Below, in pieces: positions 14,501 to 20,863 of a stretch of DNA of 20,905 nt. Location of the stretch: positions 1 to 20,905 of the forward strand of contig WGAX01000215.1 in assembly GCA_015494595.1 (NCBI GenBank), in the 5' to 3' direction. Numbering within the stretch: position 1 is the stretch's first letter; each line of letters begins with the position of its first letter. This DNA comes from Nitratiruptor sp. (GTDB lineage Bacteria; Campylobacterota; Campylobacteria; Campylobacterales; Nitratiruptoraceae). A program made the translations under genes and the position numbers. The notes below the pieces were generated by a model. The model saw only the letters and a program-made list of their open reading frames with translations. It did not search any database and was not told the origin of the DNA.

Positions 14501-15176
14501 TTTTTTGAGTGTTGCTCACAGAGGTGGTGGGTGTGAGGTAGCAGAGAATAGTCTTGCTGGCATTTTGCATGGGATCGGAGTTGGCTGCGACGTTGTGGAG
14601 TTCGATGTAAGAGCCACAAAAGATGGAGTGGTGGTGCTGCTGCATGATGAGGATTTGATACGTGTGGCGGGTATGGATAGGAAGCTAGCTGAGGTTAGCT
14701 TTGATGAGCTGCAAAAATTTCAAATCTTTCATAAAGAGCCTTTTGTCACTTTTGATGAGGTATTGAGGCAAACCAAAAAGAGGCGCTGTTTTGTAGAAGT
14801 TAAAGAGCCAGATACCATTGCTCAAGTGATGGAACTAATCTTCAAATATGAAGCTGTCGATCGTTGCACGATTATAAGCTTTTTTGAAGAGGCGCTTATC
14901 GAGGCAAAGAAGATTGAGCTAAAGATCCAAACAGGGCTTATCTACTATAGAGGCAAAATTGAAGTAGCCAAGGAGATAAGAGCCGATTTGGTACTGCCGT
15001 ACTACAAGATTGCTACTAAAAAAGCTAACGATTTTGCTCATTCTTTGGGATTAAAAGTAGGTGTGTGGAGTGTGAATCAAAGAGTGGATATAGAAAAGAT
15101 GATAGCAAATGGGGCAGATTTTATCGCTTCAGACTATCCCACTATGCTTGTTGGGTTGAAGGGAGGAAGGGATTAG
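14490..15176 (+). CDS. Glycerophosphodiester phosphodiesterase, cytosolic type
   Basis: A 228-aa enzyme that would hydrolyse glycerophosphodiesters to glycerol-3-phosphate and an alcohol. The catalytic set is complete: H10/R11 (AHRGG), E19/N20 (AENS), E37 and D39 (VEFDVRATKDG), H52/D53 (LLHDEDL), and E103/K105 (FVEVKEP). The C-terminal GVWSVN and ASDYP motifs complete the barrel. It has no signal peptide, so it resembles UgpQ more than periplasmic GlpQ. The ATG at 14490 lies inside the previous gene (11-nt overlap) with a weak ribosome site, so coupling is likely. Its stop codon overlaps the stop codon of groEL on the other strand. How it relates to the NosL/ABC genes is unclear; it may simply be the distal gene of the operon. 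Confidence 0.92.
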   Translation: MASNFLSVAHRGGGCEVAENSLAGILHGIGVGCDVVEFDVRATKDGVVVLLHDEDLIRVAGMDRKLAEVSFDELQKFQIFHKEPFVTFDEVLRQTKKRRCFVEVKEPDTIAQVMELIFKYEAVDRCTIISFFEEALIEAKKIELKIQTGLIYYRGKIEVAKEIRADLVLPYYKIATKKANDFAHSLGLKVGVWSVNQRVDIEKMIANGADFIASDYPTMLVGLKGGRD

Positions 15177-16816
15177 AATCCCATTCCGCCCATGCCACCC
15201 ATTCCGCCCATATCAGGCGCTGGGGCTGCTGGTTTTTCCTCTTTGATCTCACTTACTGTCGCTTCAGTTGTAAGAAGCAAGCTCGCAACTGATACAGCGT
15301 TTTGGAGTGCTACTCTCTCAACTTTTGCAGGATCCACGATACCAGCTTCAAACATATCTACATATTCGCCAGTTGCAGCGTTGAAACCAATGTTTTCATT
15401 TTCGGCATTTTCTACATTGTTCGCTACTACGCCTGGATCGAATCCTGCGTTTTCAGCGATCTGTTTGAGTGGTGACTTGATAGCTCTAAGGATAATATCT
15501 GCACCGATTTTCTCATCGCCTTCAAGTTCAAGGCTAACTTTTGCTGCAGCTCTTACTAGCGCAGTACCACCACCGATGACGATACCTTCTTCTACCGCTG
15601 CTTTTGTTGCGCTAAGAGCGTCATCCACTCTATCTTTTTTCTCTTTCATCTCAGTCTCAGTCGCAGCACCTACTTTGATGACTGCAACACCGCCAGCAAG
15701 TTTAGCTAGGCGCTCTTGAAGTTTTTCTTTGTCATATTCGCTTGTAGTTACTTCAATTTGCGCTTTGATCTCTTTAATACGCGCTTCAACAGCTGCTTTG
15801 TCGCCTTTACCATCGACGATTGTAGTGTTTTCTTTATCTACCACAACTCTTGCAGCGCGTCCAAGATCTTCAAGTGTTGCGCTCTCAAGTGTGCGTCCTA
15901 GCTCTTCGCTAATTACTTGTCCGCCAGTAAGGATTGCAATATCTTGCAGCATCGCTTTTCTTCTATCACCAAATCCTGGTGCTTTAACAGCACATACGTT
16001 GAGTGTGCCTCTAAGTTTGTTCACAACCAATGTAGCAAGCGCTTCACCCTCTACATCCTCTGCGACGATAAGAAGCGGTTTGTTGCCAGTTTGCACAATT
16101 TTCTCAAGAATTGGCAAGAGATCTTTCATATTGCTAATTTTCTTGTCATAAAGGAGGATATACGCATCTTCAAGCACGGCTTCCATCTTGTCGGCGTCTG
16201 TGACGAAATATGGGCTGAGATACCCTCTATCAAACTGCATACCTTCAACTACTTCTAGCTCGTCTGTTAAAGATTTACCCTCTTCAACAGTGATAACGCC
16301 ATCTTTACCAACCTTATCCATCGCTTCAGCGATAAGTTCGCCAATTTTTGGATCGTTGTTGGCAGAAATTGTTGCAACTTGTGCGATCTCTTTTTTATCT
16401 TTTACCTCTTTGGCAAGTTTTTTAAGCTCAGTCACAATTGCCTCAGCGGCTTTGTCCATTCCTCTTTTTACTTCGATTGGATTAGCGCCCGCCGTGATGT
16501 TGCGAAGACCTTCTTTAAAAATGTTGTATGCCAAAACAGTTGCAGTCGTTGTACCATCACCAGCTTCGTCTGCTGTTTTGCTTGCTACTTCTTTTACAAG
16601 TTGCGCACCCATGTTTTCTACTGTATGAGGAAGTTCGATCTCTTTTGCTACAGAAACGCCATCTTTTGTGATGCTAGGACTTCCAAAAGATTTTTGGATT
16701 AAAACGTTTCTTCCTCTTGGCCCCATTGTTACTTTGACTGCGTCTGCTAGCTTTTTGACGCCTTCAAAAAGCTCTCCTCTTGCAATATCGCTAAAATGAA
16801 TCTCTTTTGCTGCCAT
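15173..16816 (-). CDS. groEL: 60-kDa chaperonin GroEL
   Basis: The large chaperonin subunit, 547 aa, which folds proteins in an ATP-driven double ring in the cytosol. It has the expected MAAKEIHFSD start, VTMGPRGRNVLIQK, the ATP-site motif DGTTTATVLA and the C-terminal GGM repeats (GGMGGMGGMGF). The ribosome site GGAGGTG precedes the ATG. It follows groES with 11 nt between them. No hairpin terminator is possible within its own 3' spacer, because its stop codon (15173-15175) overlaps the stop of the convergent gene. Confidence 0.98.
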   Translation of the reverse strand: MAAKEIHFSDIARGELFEGVKKLADAVKVTMGPRGRNVLIQKSFGSPSITKDGVSVAKEIELPHTVENMGAQLVKEVASKTADEAGDGTTTATVLAYNIFKEGLRNITAGANPIEVKRGMDKAAEAIVTELKKLAKEVKDKKEIAQVATISANNDPKIGELIAEAMDKVGKDGVITVEEGKSLTDELEVVEGMQFDRGYLSPYFVTDADKMEAVLEDAYILLYDKKISNMKDLLPILEKIVQTGNKPLLIVAEDVEGEALATLVVNKLRGTLNVCAVKAPGFGDRRKAMLQDIAILTGGQVISEELGRTLESATLEDLGRAARVVVDKENTTIVDGKGDKAAVEARIKEIKAQIEVTTSEYDKEKLQERLAKLAGGVAVIKVGAATETEMKEKKDRVDDALSATKAAVEEGIVIGGGTALVRAAAKVSLELEGDEKIGADIILRAIKSPLKQIAENAGFDPGVVANNVENAENENIGFNAATGEYVDMFEAGIVDPAKVERVALQNAVSVASLLLTTEATVSEIKEEKPAAPAPDMGGMGGMGGMGF

Positions 16817-16827
16817 CTATCACCTCC

Positions 16828-17100
16828 TTATTTTTCCAAAATTCCAAGAATGTCATCTGTTTGAAGAATCAAGTATTCTTTGCCTTCAAGCGTTATGTCA
16901 GTGCCGCTATATTTTGCAAAAACTACTCTGTCACCAACTTTGATGTGTCCCTCTTCTTCAACTTCTGGGCCAATTGCCAATACGTTTCCTTCAAGTGGCT
17001 TCTCTTTTGCATTATCTGGGATAATGATACCTGATGGTGTTTTTTCTGGCTCTTCGACTCTCTCTACCAAAACCCTGTTTCCTAGTGGCTTGAAGTTCAT
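16828..17100 (-). CDS. groES: 10-kDa co-chaperonin GroES
   Basis: A 90-aa lid subunit of the chaperonin. MNFKPLGNRVLVERVEEPEKTPSGIIIPDNAKEKP includes the mobile loop, and the IKVGDRVVFAKYSGTDI and YLILQTDDILGILEK segments are typical. The AAGGAGGG ribosome site supports the start. It is the first gene of the groES-groEL operon, with a CIRCE-like operator between its promoter and the ribosome site. Confidence 0.98.
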   Translation of the reverse strand: MNFKPLGNRVLVERVEEPEKTPSGIIIPDNAKEKPLEGNVLAIGPEVEEEGHIKVGDRVVFAKYSGTDITLEGKEYLILQTDDILGILEK

Positions 17101-17118
17101 GCTCCCTCCTTTTTATTT

Positions 17119-17145
17119 TTGTCACTCACTTATTTTTAGTGCCAA
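17119..17145 (-). promoter_or_regulatory. CIRCE-like HrcA operator upstream of groES
   Basis: On the minus strand the site reads TTGGCACTA, then exactly 9 nt, then GAGTGACAA. The CIRCE consensus is TTAGCACTC-N9-GAGTGCTAA, so each 9-nt arm matches at 7 positions and the spacer length is exact. It lies about 20 nt upstream of the groES start and just downstream of a -10 element, so bound HrcA would block transcription initiation. Confidence 0.75.
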
Positions 17146-17148
17146 AAT

Positions 17149-17154
17149 TTTATA
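17149..17154 (-). promoter_or_regulatory. Candidate -10 element of groES-groEL
   Basis: Minus-strand TATAAA sits four bases upstream of the CIRCE-like site, so the predicted start would fall within the operator. The region upstream is AT-rich with no strong -35. Confidence 0.45.
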
Positions 17155-17243
17155 GTAAAAAAACTTAAATATAGCTTAAATTAAATAGTTCATATCATTA
17201 AATTTTAGTATACTAGGCTAAAATAAATTTATAGAGAGCTCTA

Positions 17244-17293
17244 TTTTCTTAATTTTCCATAGATTCAGCCTATGAAGTGTATAATTAAGAAAA
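17244..17293. promoter_or_regulatory. Promoter of the AsmA-like gene with nested inverted repeats
   Basis: A perfect 11-bp inverted repeat has arms TTTTCTTAATT (17244-17254) and AATTAAGAAAA (17283-17293). Inside it lies a second inverted repeat, CATAG (17258-17262) and CTATG (17270-17274). The right arm overlaps a perfect TATAAT at 17280-17285, the likely -10 of the AsmA-like gene (ATG 17315), so the structure is mostly upstream of the transcript. It may be an operator. Confidence 0.45.
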
Positions 17294-17314
17294 GATTGCA
17301 AAAAAGGACAATGT

Positions 17315-18811
17315 ATGAAAAAGCTCTTAGGTTTCTTACTTTTGCTTGTGGTGATAGTGGTAGGTATGGCGTATTGGGCGATCTTTACCGCCAGTGGCAA
17401 TAGTTTTTTGCAGCCCTTCGTGCAACAGATGCTCAATCAAAAGCTGCCGGTAAAAGCGAGGTTGGAGAAGTTTCGCATTTCGCCGCTTGCAATCAAGCTC
17501 TATGTAGGCAAAGATACGCTCATTCAAGCCTCTGGCAAACTCGATCCATTCAAGCAAAACTTTGATATAGATTACGATCTCAATATCGCAAGGCTTGAAG
17601 AGCTAGAGCCCCTTATCAATCAAAAGCTTCGAGGAAGCCTGAAGACCAAAGGAAGCGTCAAAGGAGATAAGAAAAAGGTCGATGTTATAGGAAAAGCTGA
17701 AGTGGTCGATGGTAATGTTGATTATCATCTCGTGCTTGCACAGATGCAGCCAAAGAGCTTGCAGGCAAGTATTCATGGGGCGAAACTGCAAAAGATTTTC
17801 TATATGATCTACCAGCCGCACTTCGCGGATGGCAATATAAATGCGAAGATCTATTTGACAAATCTCGATCCCAAGGCATTGGCTGGTAATATTACTGCCA
17901 AGGTGACAAAAGGTAGGACTGACAAAGCGGTGCTTGCCAAGGAGTTTGGCATAGAAGGTGCCGATATCAGATTTACGCTGGATGATAAAAGTGTAATTAA
18001 AAATAGTGTAGTAACAAGCGATGTGACTCTTTTAAGCAGTGTGGCAAAAGTGTATAGCAAGGGTGCGAAATTTGATATTAATAGTATAAGCCTCGATGCG
18101 CCTTATAAAGTAGTGATAGATGATTTGAACAAGCTCTATTTCGCAACCAAGCAGAAGATGCGAGGGGCTATCACCGCTACAGGTAAAGTTAAAAAGGATG
18201 AAAATCTCTTAGTAACGCTGCATAGCAATACCCTTGGAGGTAAGATTGAAGCAAAAGTCCTCAACAACAAAGTCCAAGCGGACGTGAATAAGATCAAAGT
18301 GGTGCAGCTAACGCATATGCTCTACTATCCGAAGGTTTTTGATTCCTCCATGGACGCTAAGCTGCGATACGACATTGCCACCAAAAAGGGGACTTTGCGA
18401 GCGCAAGCGCATGATGGTAGGATTTTGCCAAACAAGATGACCTTTTTGCTCCAGCAAATGGCAAACTTCGATATCACAAGAGAGATCTATAAGTTGACTG
18501 AGCTTAACAGTACAATCGATGATAAAACTATCATATCGCAGCTTGATATGCAAAGCAGGCTTACACACATTAGCGCAAAAGATGCCAAAGTGGATTTAGA
18601 TAAAGAGCTTGTTGATGCGAAATTGCGCATCGATATCAAAGATATGCCGGTTTTCGTGAAAATCCAAGGCAAACTCAAAGATCCCAATATCAAGATAGAC
18701 GCTGGCAAAATGCTTAAAGCAAGAGCAAAAAAAGAAGTGAAAAAGCAGCTTGAAAAGAGACTAAATGATAAACTCCCATCCCAAGTCAAAGGGATCATGA
18801 ATCTCTTTTAA
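17315..18811 (+). CDS. AsmA-like inner-membrane-anchored periplasmic protein
   Basis: A 498-aa protein with one N-terminal helix (about 4-26, LLGFLLLLVVIVVGMAYWAI), followed by a long beta-rich periplasmic region. Repeated amphipathic strands, such as GNITAKVTKGRTDKA, MRGAITATGKVKKDENLLVTLHS and TLRAQAHDGRILPNKM, and the C-terminal VKIQGKLKDPNIKIDAGKMLKARAKKEVKKQLEKRL are typical of AsmA/DUF748-type proteins. This family is thought to help move phospholipid to the outer membrane. There is no cysteine in the sequence. It is a single gene between divergent groES and the tRNA. The family call rests on architecture and the C-terminal pattern, so the exact subfamily is uncertain. Confidence 0.72.
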   Translation: MKKLLGFLLLLVVIVVGMAYWAIFTASGNSFLQPFVQQMLNQKLPVKARLEKFRISPLAIKLYVGKDTLIQASGKLDPFKQNFDIDYDLNIARLEELEPLINQKLRGSLKTKGSVKGDKKKVDVIGKAEVVDGNVDYHLVLAQMQPKSLQASIHGAKLQKIFYMIYQPHFADGNINAKIYLTNLDPKALAGNITAKVTKGRTDKAVLAKEFGIEGADIRFTLDDKSVIKNSVVTSDVTLLSSVAKVYSKGAKFDINSISLDAPYKVVIDDLNKLYFATKQKMRGAITATGKVKKDENLLVTLHSNTLGGKIEAKVLNNKVQADVNKIKVVQLTHMLYYPKVFDSSMDAKLRYDIATKKGTLRAQAHDGRILPNKMTFLLQQMANFDITREIYKLTELNSTIDDKTIISQLDMQSRLTHISAKDAKVDLDKELVDAKLRIDIKDMPVFVKIQGKLKDPNIKIDAGKMLKARAKKEVKKQLEKRLNDKLPSQVKGIMNLF

Positions 18812-18823
18812 GAGCGGTTTTGT

Positions 18824-18852
18824 TTGACAAACGGAGTGAAATTGATTATAAT
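18824..18852 (+). promoter_or_regulatory. Perfect sigma-70-type promoter of tRNA-Met
   Basis: TTGACA at 18824-18829 and TATAAT at 18847-18852 are separated by exactly 17 nt, a full consensus promoter starting 12 nt after the AsmA-like stop codon. The predicted start near 18859 leaves about 10 nt before the mature tRNA 5' end. Confidence 0.85.
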
Positions 18853-18860
18853 TTCACTCC
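18833..18860. repeat. 28-bp palindrome overlapping the tRNA-Met promoter
   Basis: Perfect 11-bp arms GGAGTGAAATT (18833-18843) and AATTTCACTCC (18850-18860) flank the six bases GATTAT. The palindrome fills most of the promoter spacer, covers the -10 hexamer and ends at the predicted transcription start. No T-run follows, so it is a poor intrinsic terminator for the AsmA-like gene. An operator, or a 3' stabilising hairpin for the upstream mRNA, is possible. Confidence 0.7.
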
Positions 18861-18869
18861 ACATTCGAT

Positions 18870-18946
18870 GGCTGGGTAGCTCAGCTGGTGAGAGCGCTGG
18901 TCTCATAAGCCGGAGGTCGGGAGTTCAAGTCTCCCCCCAGCTACCA
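18870..18946 (+). tRNA. tRNA-Met (anticodon CAT), elongator type
   Basis: A 77-nt tRNA with encoded CCA. The acceptor arm GGCTGGG pairs with CCCAGCT (G1-U72 wobble), the D-stem is GCTC/GAGC, and the anticodon stem is CTGGT/GCCGG with loop CTCATAA, giving anticodon CAT at 18904-18906. The T-arm is GGGAG-TTCAAGT-CTCCC. The first pair is G-U, not the unpaired C1-A72 of initiator tRNA, so this is an elongator. A tRNA-Ile with lysidine-modified CAU is possible in principle, but the overall sequence resembles elongator Met. Confidence 0.93.
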
Positions 18947-18953
18947 CGAAATA

Positions 18954-18996
18954 TCTTCAATGATGCAAAATGTCTTCAATGCTACCATGCAAAATG
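18954..18996 (+). repeat. Short imperfect direct repeat downstream of the tRNA
   Basis: Two adjacent units (18954-18972 and 18973-18996) share TCTTCAATG and ATGCAAAATG; the second has five extra bases (CTACC) between these two parts. A small AAAC-TGAA-GTTT hairpin followed by Ts at about 18998-19011 may help end the tRNA transcript. No gene is seen between 18947 and 19039. Confidence 0.45.
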
Positions 18997-19039
18997 CAAA
19001 CTGAAGTTTTTGAATGGAGTTAGAAAGAGGGTTTGAGCT

Positions 19040-19708
19040 TTAGAAGCTCTCGAGTTTTCCGCCCTTTTTGGCAAAAAGAAGAAGTTTTGCAATCTCTACT
19101 GCTCTATCGGCTGAGCGCTCAATTTTACGACATGTTGAGAGGACGTTGAGGTAATCGATGATTTTATCGCTATCTTTACAAAGGTTAGCGAGAAGCTCCT
19201 TTTCAAAAAGTTTAAAGATATCGTCAGTTTTACTCTCTTCTACAAGCGTTTTGTGATAAAGATCTTCTACCTCATCATCGGTTTTTGCCTCTAGCATTGC
19301 AAATGCGCTCTGCATCGCCTCTATTGCGGCTTCATGGAGTTGAATTATATATTGATCAAGTTGACTAAATTCTATTTCATTCTTTATGTGGCGGGAGATA
19401 TTGCGAGTATAAGTTTTGGCATAATCACCTATGCGCACTATTTCGTTGGTGAGTTTGATATAAGCGATAAGCTCGCGAAGTTCACTTGCTTCCGGTCCAA
19501 AAAGCGCAATGGTTTTGACTATCTCATTGTCAATCTCGCGTGCTTCAGCATCGATGCTCTTAATAAGAGCCATAACCGCAGAGAACTTGTCTATATCTTT
19601 AGATTTATAAGAATCAAGTGCAATTTTGTGGGCATTGACTACTTTTTTGGCAACATCCTCTACCATCGTATTAATTTTTTTGATTTTTTCTTGATAATTA
19701 CGCAGCAT
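19040..19708 (-). CDS. phoU: Phosphate signalling/transport regulator PhoU
   Basis: A 222-aa all-helical protein of the PhoU family, which modulates the Pst transporter and its two-component system in the cytosol. It has the two three-helix repeats expected. The first includes DAEAREIDNEIVKTIALFGPEASELRELIAYIKLTNEIVRIGDYAKTYTRNI, and the second ends CRKIERSADRAVEIAKLLLFAKKG. The E(R)IGDYA- and ERSADRA-type metal-binding motifs are both present. The ATG at 19708 has an AAAAGG ribosome site seven bases upstream. It is transcribed divergently from pstS across a region with Pho-box-like repeats. A 6-bp hairpin, GAGCTT-TAG-AAGCTC (19035-19049), overlaps its stop codon. Confidence 0.93.
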   Translation of the reverse strand: MLRNYQEKIKKINTMVEDVAKKVVNAHKIALDSYKSKDIDKFSAVMALIKSIDAEAREIDNEIVKTIALFGPEASELRELIAYIKLTNEIVRIGDYAKTYTRNISRHIKNEIEFSQLDQYIIQLHEAAIEAMQSAFAMLEAKTDDEVEDLYHKTLVEESKTDDIFKLFEKELLANLCKDSDKIIDYLNVLSTCRKIERSADRAVEIAKLLLFAKKGGKLESF

Positions 19709-19739
19709 AGCAAGCCTTTTAATGTTTTTTTAATTGTAC

Positions 19740-19773
19740 ATTATAGTGAATATTGATTACAAATTGATTACTA
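19740..19773 (-). promoter_or_regulatory. Pho-box-like promoter of phoU
   Basis: On the minus strand two 11-nt direct repeat units, TAGTAATCAAT (19773-19763) and TTGTAATCAAT (19762-19752), are followed after 6 nt by a perfect TATAAT at 19745-19740. The 11-nt period is that of PhoB-family half-sites. The layout mirrors the pstS promoter, as described in the findings. Confidence 0.6.
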
Positions 19774-19786
19774 AAAGTTTTGGCTC

Positions 19787-19820
19787 TTGTAACTGTTTTG
19801 TAATCGTTTTGTCGTACTAT
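19787..19820 (+). promoter_or_regulatory. Pho-box-like promoter of pstS
   Basis: Two 11-nt direct repeat units, TTGTAACTGTT (19787-19797) and TTGTAATCGTT (19798-19808), are followed after 6 nt by TACTAT (19815-19820), a 4-of-6 match to TATAAT. A poorer third unit begins TTGTCGT at 19809. A weak -10 behind strong repeats fits an activator-dependent promoter. Confidence 0.65.
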
Positions 19821-19849
19821 TTCATCGTAAAACGAAAAAAGGAGCATGA

Positions 19850-20863
19850 ATGCTTAAAAGAGTCACACTTCTTGGAGCAACAGCTGCGCTAGCTGCCTCT
19901 ACGCTCATGGCGGATAGGATAAGTGGAGCGGGAGCAAGCTTTCCAGCACCAGTATATTATGATTGGGCATATGAATATCATAAAGCTACTGGAGTTGAGA
20001 TCAACTACCAATCAATAGGATCTGGTGGTGGTATTAAGCAAATCAGTGCAAGAACCGTGGATTTTGGTGCTAGCGATAAACCCCTTAAGCCAAAAAAGCT
20101 CGATCGTAAAAGACTCTATCAGTTTCCAGCAGTTATTGGAAGCATCGTCGTAGTCTACAATATACCTGAACTCAAAGATATGCAGCTCAAACTAGAAAAC
20201 AAAGACGTTGCGGATATCTATCTTGGCAAGATCAAATATTGGGACGATAAGGCTATTGCAGAAGATAATCCAGGCATCAAGCTTCCTCACAAAAAAATTA
20301 CGGTTGTACATAGAAGCGATGGTAGTGGAACAACATTCAACTTCTCTTACTATTTGGCGCACGTGAATGAAGATTGGGCTAATAACGTAGGGATTGGAAA
20401 AGCTCTTGATTGGCCAGTTGGCGTTGGCGGCAAAGGGAATGAGGGGGTATCAAATCTCGTTAAACAGACCCCATATAGTATCGGTTACGTAGAGTATGCG
20501 TATAAGCTCAAAAACAACTTTAAAGCCGCTACTATACAGACCAAGAGTGGTAAATGGGTAAAACCGGTTGAAGAGAATTTCAAAGCTGCCGCAAAATACG
20601 CTTCATGGGGACCTGAAAACCACTTCTATCAAGTATTGGCTTTGCAACCGGGAGACAATAGCTACCCAATTGTAGCAGGCACATTTATCCTCTTGCCTAG
20701 AGAGAAAACCGAAACAAATAAAAAAGTAACTGCGTTTTTCGATTGGGCGTTTAGAAACGGCGACGCTGCTGCCAAGAAGCTTGGTTATATTCCGCTTCCT
20801 GCAAGCACAAAAGAGAAAATTCTCCAATATTGGAAAATGCACGGCATCGCTCCAACTAAATAG
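19850..20863 (+). CDS. pstS: Periplasmic phosphate-binding protein PstS
   Basis: A 337-aa phosphate-binding component of the high-affinity Pst ABC transporter. The signal peptide covers about residues 1-21 (LLGATAALAASTLMA, then DRISGAG). Ligand-binding motifs are present in order: GAGASFPAP at 26-34, SIGSGGG at 55-61, FGASDKPL at 72-79, and HRSDGSGTT at 154-162 (R155, D157, S159, T161). The C-terminal YPIVAGTFILLPRE and WAFRNGDAAAKKLGYIPLP segments match the family. The start has GGAG at 19841-19844; an out-of-frame ATG at 19846 is ignored. An AAAAAGGAA ribosome-type site at the very end of the window suggests that the next gene, probably pstC, begins just beyond it. Confidence 0.97.
   Translation: MLKRVTLLGATAALAASTLMADRISGAGASFPAPVYYDWAYEYHKATGVEINYQSIGSGGGIKQISARTVDFGASDKPLKPKKLDRKRLYQFPAVIGSIVVVYNIPELKDMQLKLENKDVADIYLGKIKYWDDKAIAEDNPGIKLPHKKITVVHRSDGSGTTFNFSYYLAHVNEDWANNVGIGKALDWPVGVGGKGNEGVSNLVKQTPYSIGYVEYAYKLKNNFKAATIQTKSGKWVKPVEENFKAAAKYASWGPENHFYQVLALQPGDNSYPIVAGTFILLPREKTETNKKVTAFFDWAFRNGDAAAKKLGYIPLPASTKEKILQYWKMHGIAPTK

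Noticed and set aside
9463..15176. Calling the operon a nitrous oxide reductase (nos) cluster
   Set aside because: NosL is the only nos family member present. There is no nosZ, nosD, nosB/G/H or ABC-2 type permease, so the assignment would go beyond the sequence.
15192..16628. Several long plus-strand frames of 107 to 175 aa across the groEL region
   Set aside because: They are antisense shadows of the strongly coded groEL gene; their composition (Ser, Ala, Leu runs) mirrors groEL codons and shows no domain.
18833..18860. Reading the palindrome as an intrinsic terminator of the AsmA-like gene
   Set aside because: No T-run follows the right arm, and the sequence is occupied by a perfect -35/-10 promoter. 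It is kept as an operator or hairpin candidate instead.
18870..18946. Initiator tRNA-fMet
   Set aside because: The first acceptor pair is G-U and not the C1-A72 mismatch, and the anticodon stem lacks the three G-C pairs typical of initiators.
18824..19036. A 70-aa frame running through the tRNA
   Set aside because: It contains the tRNA-Met gene and its promoter; it is not coding.
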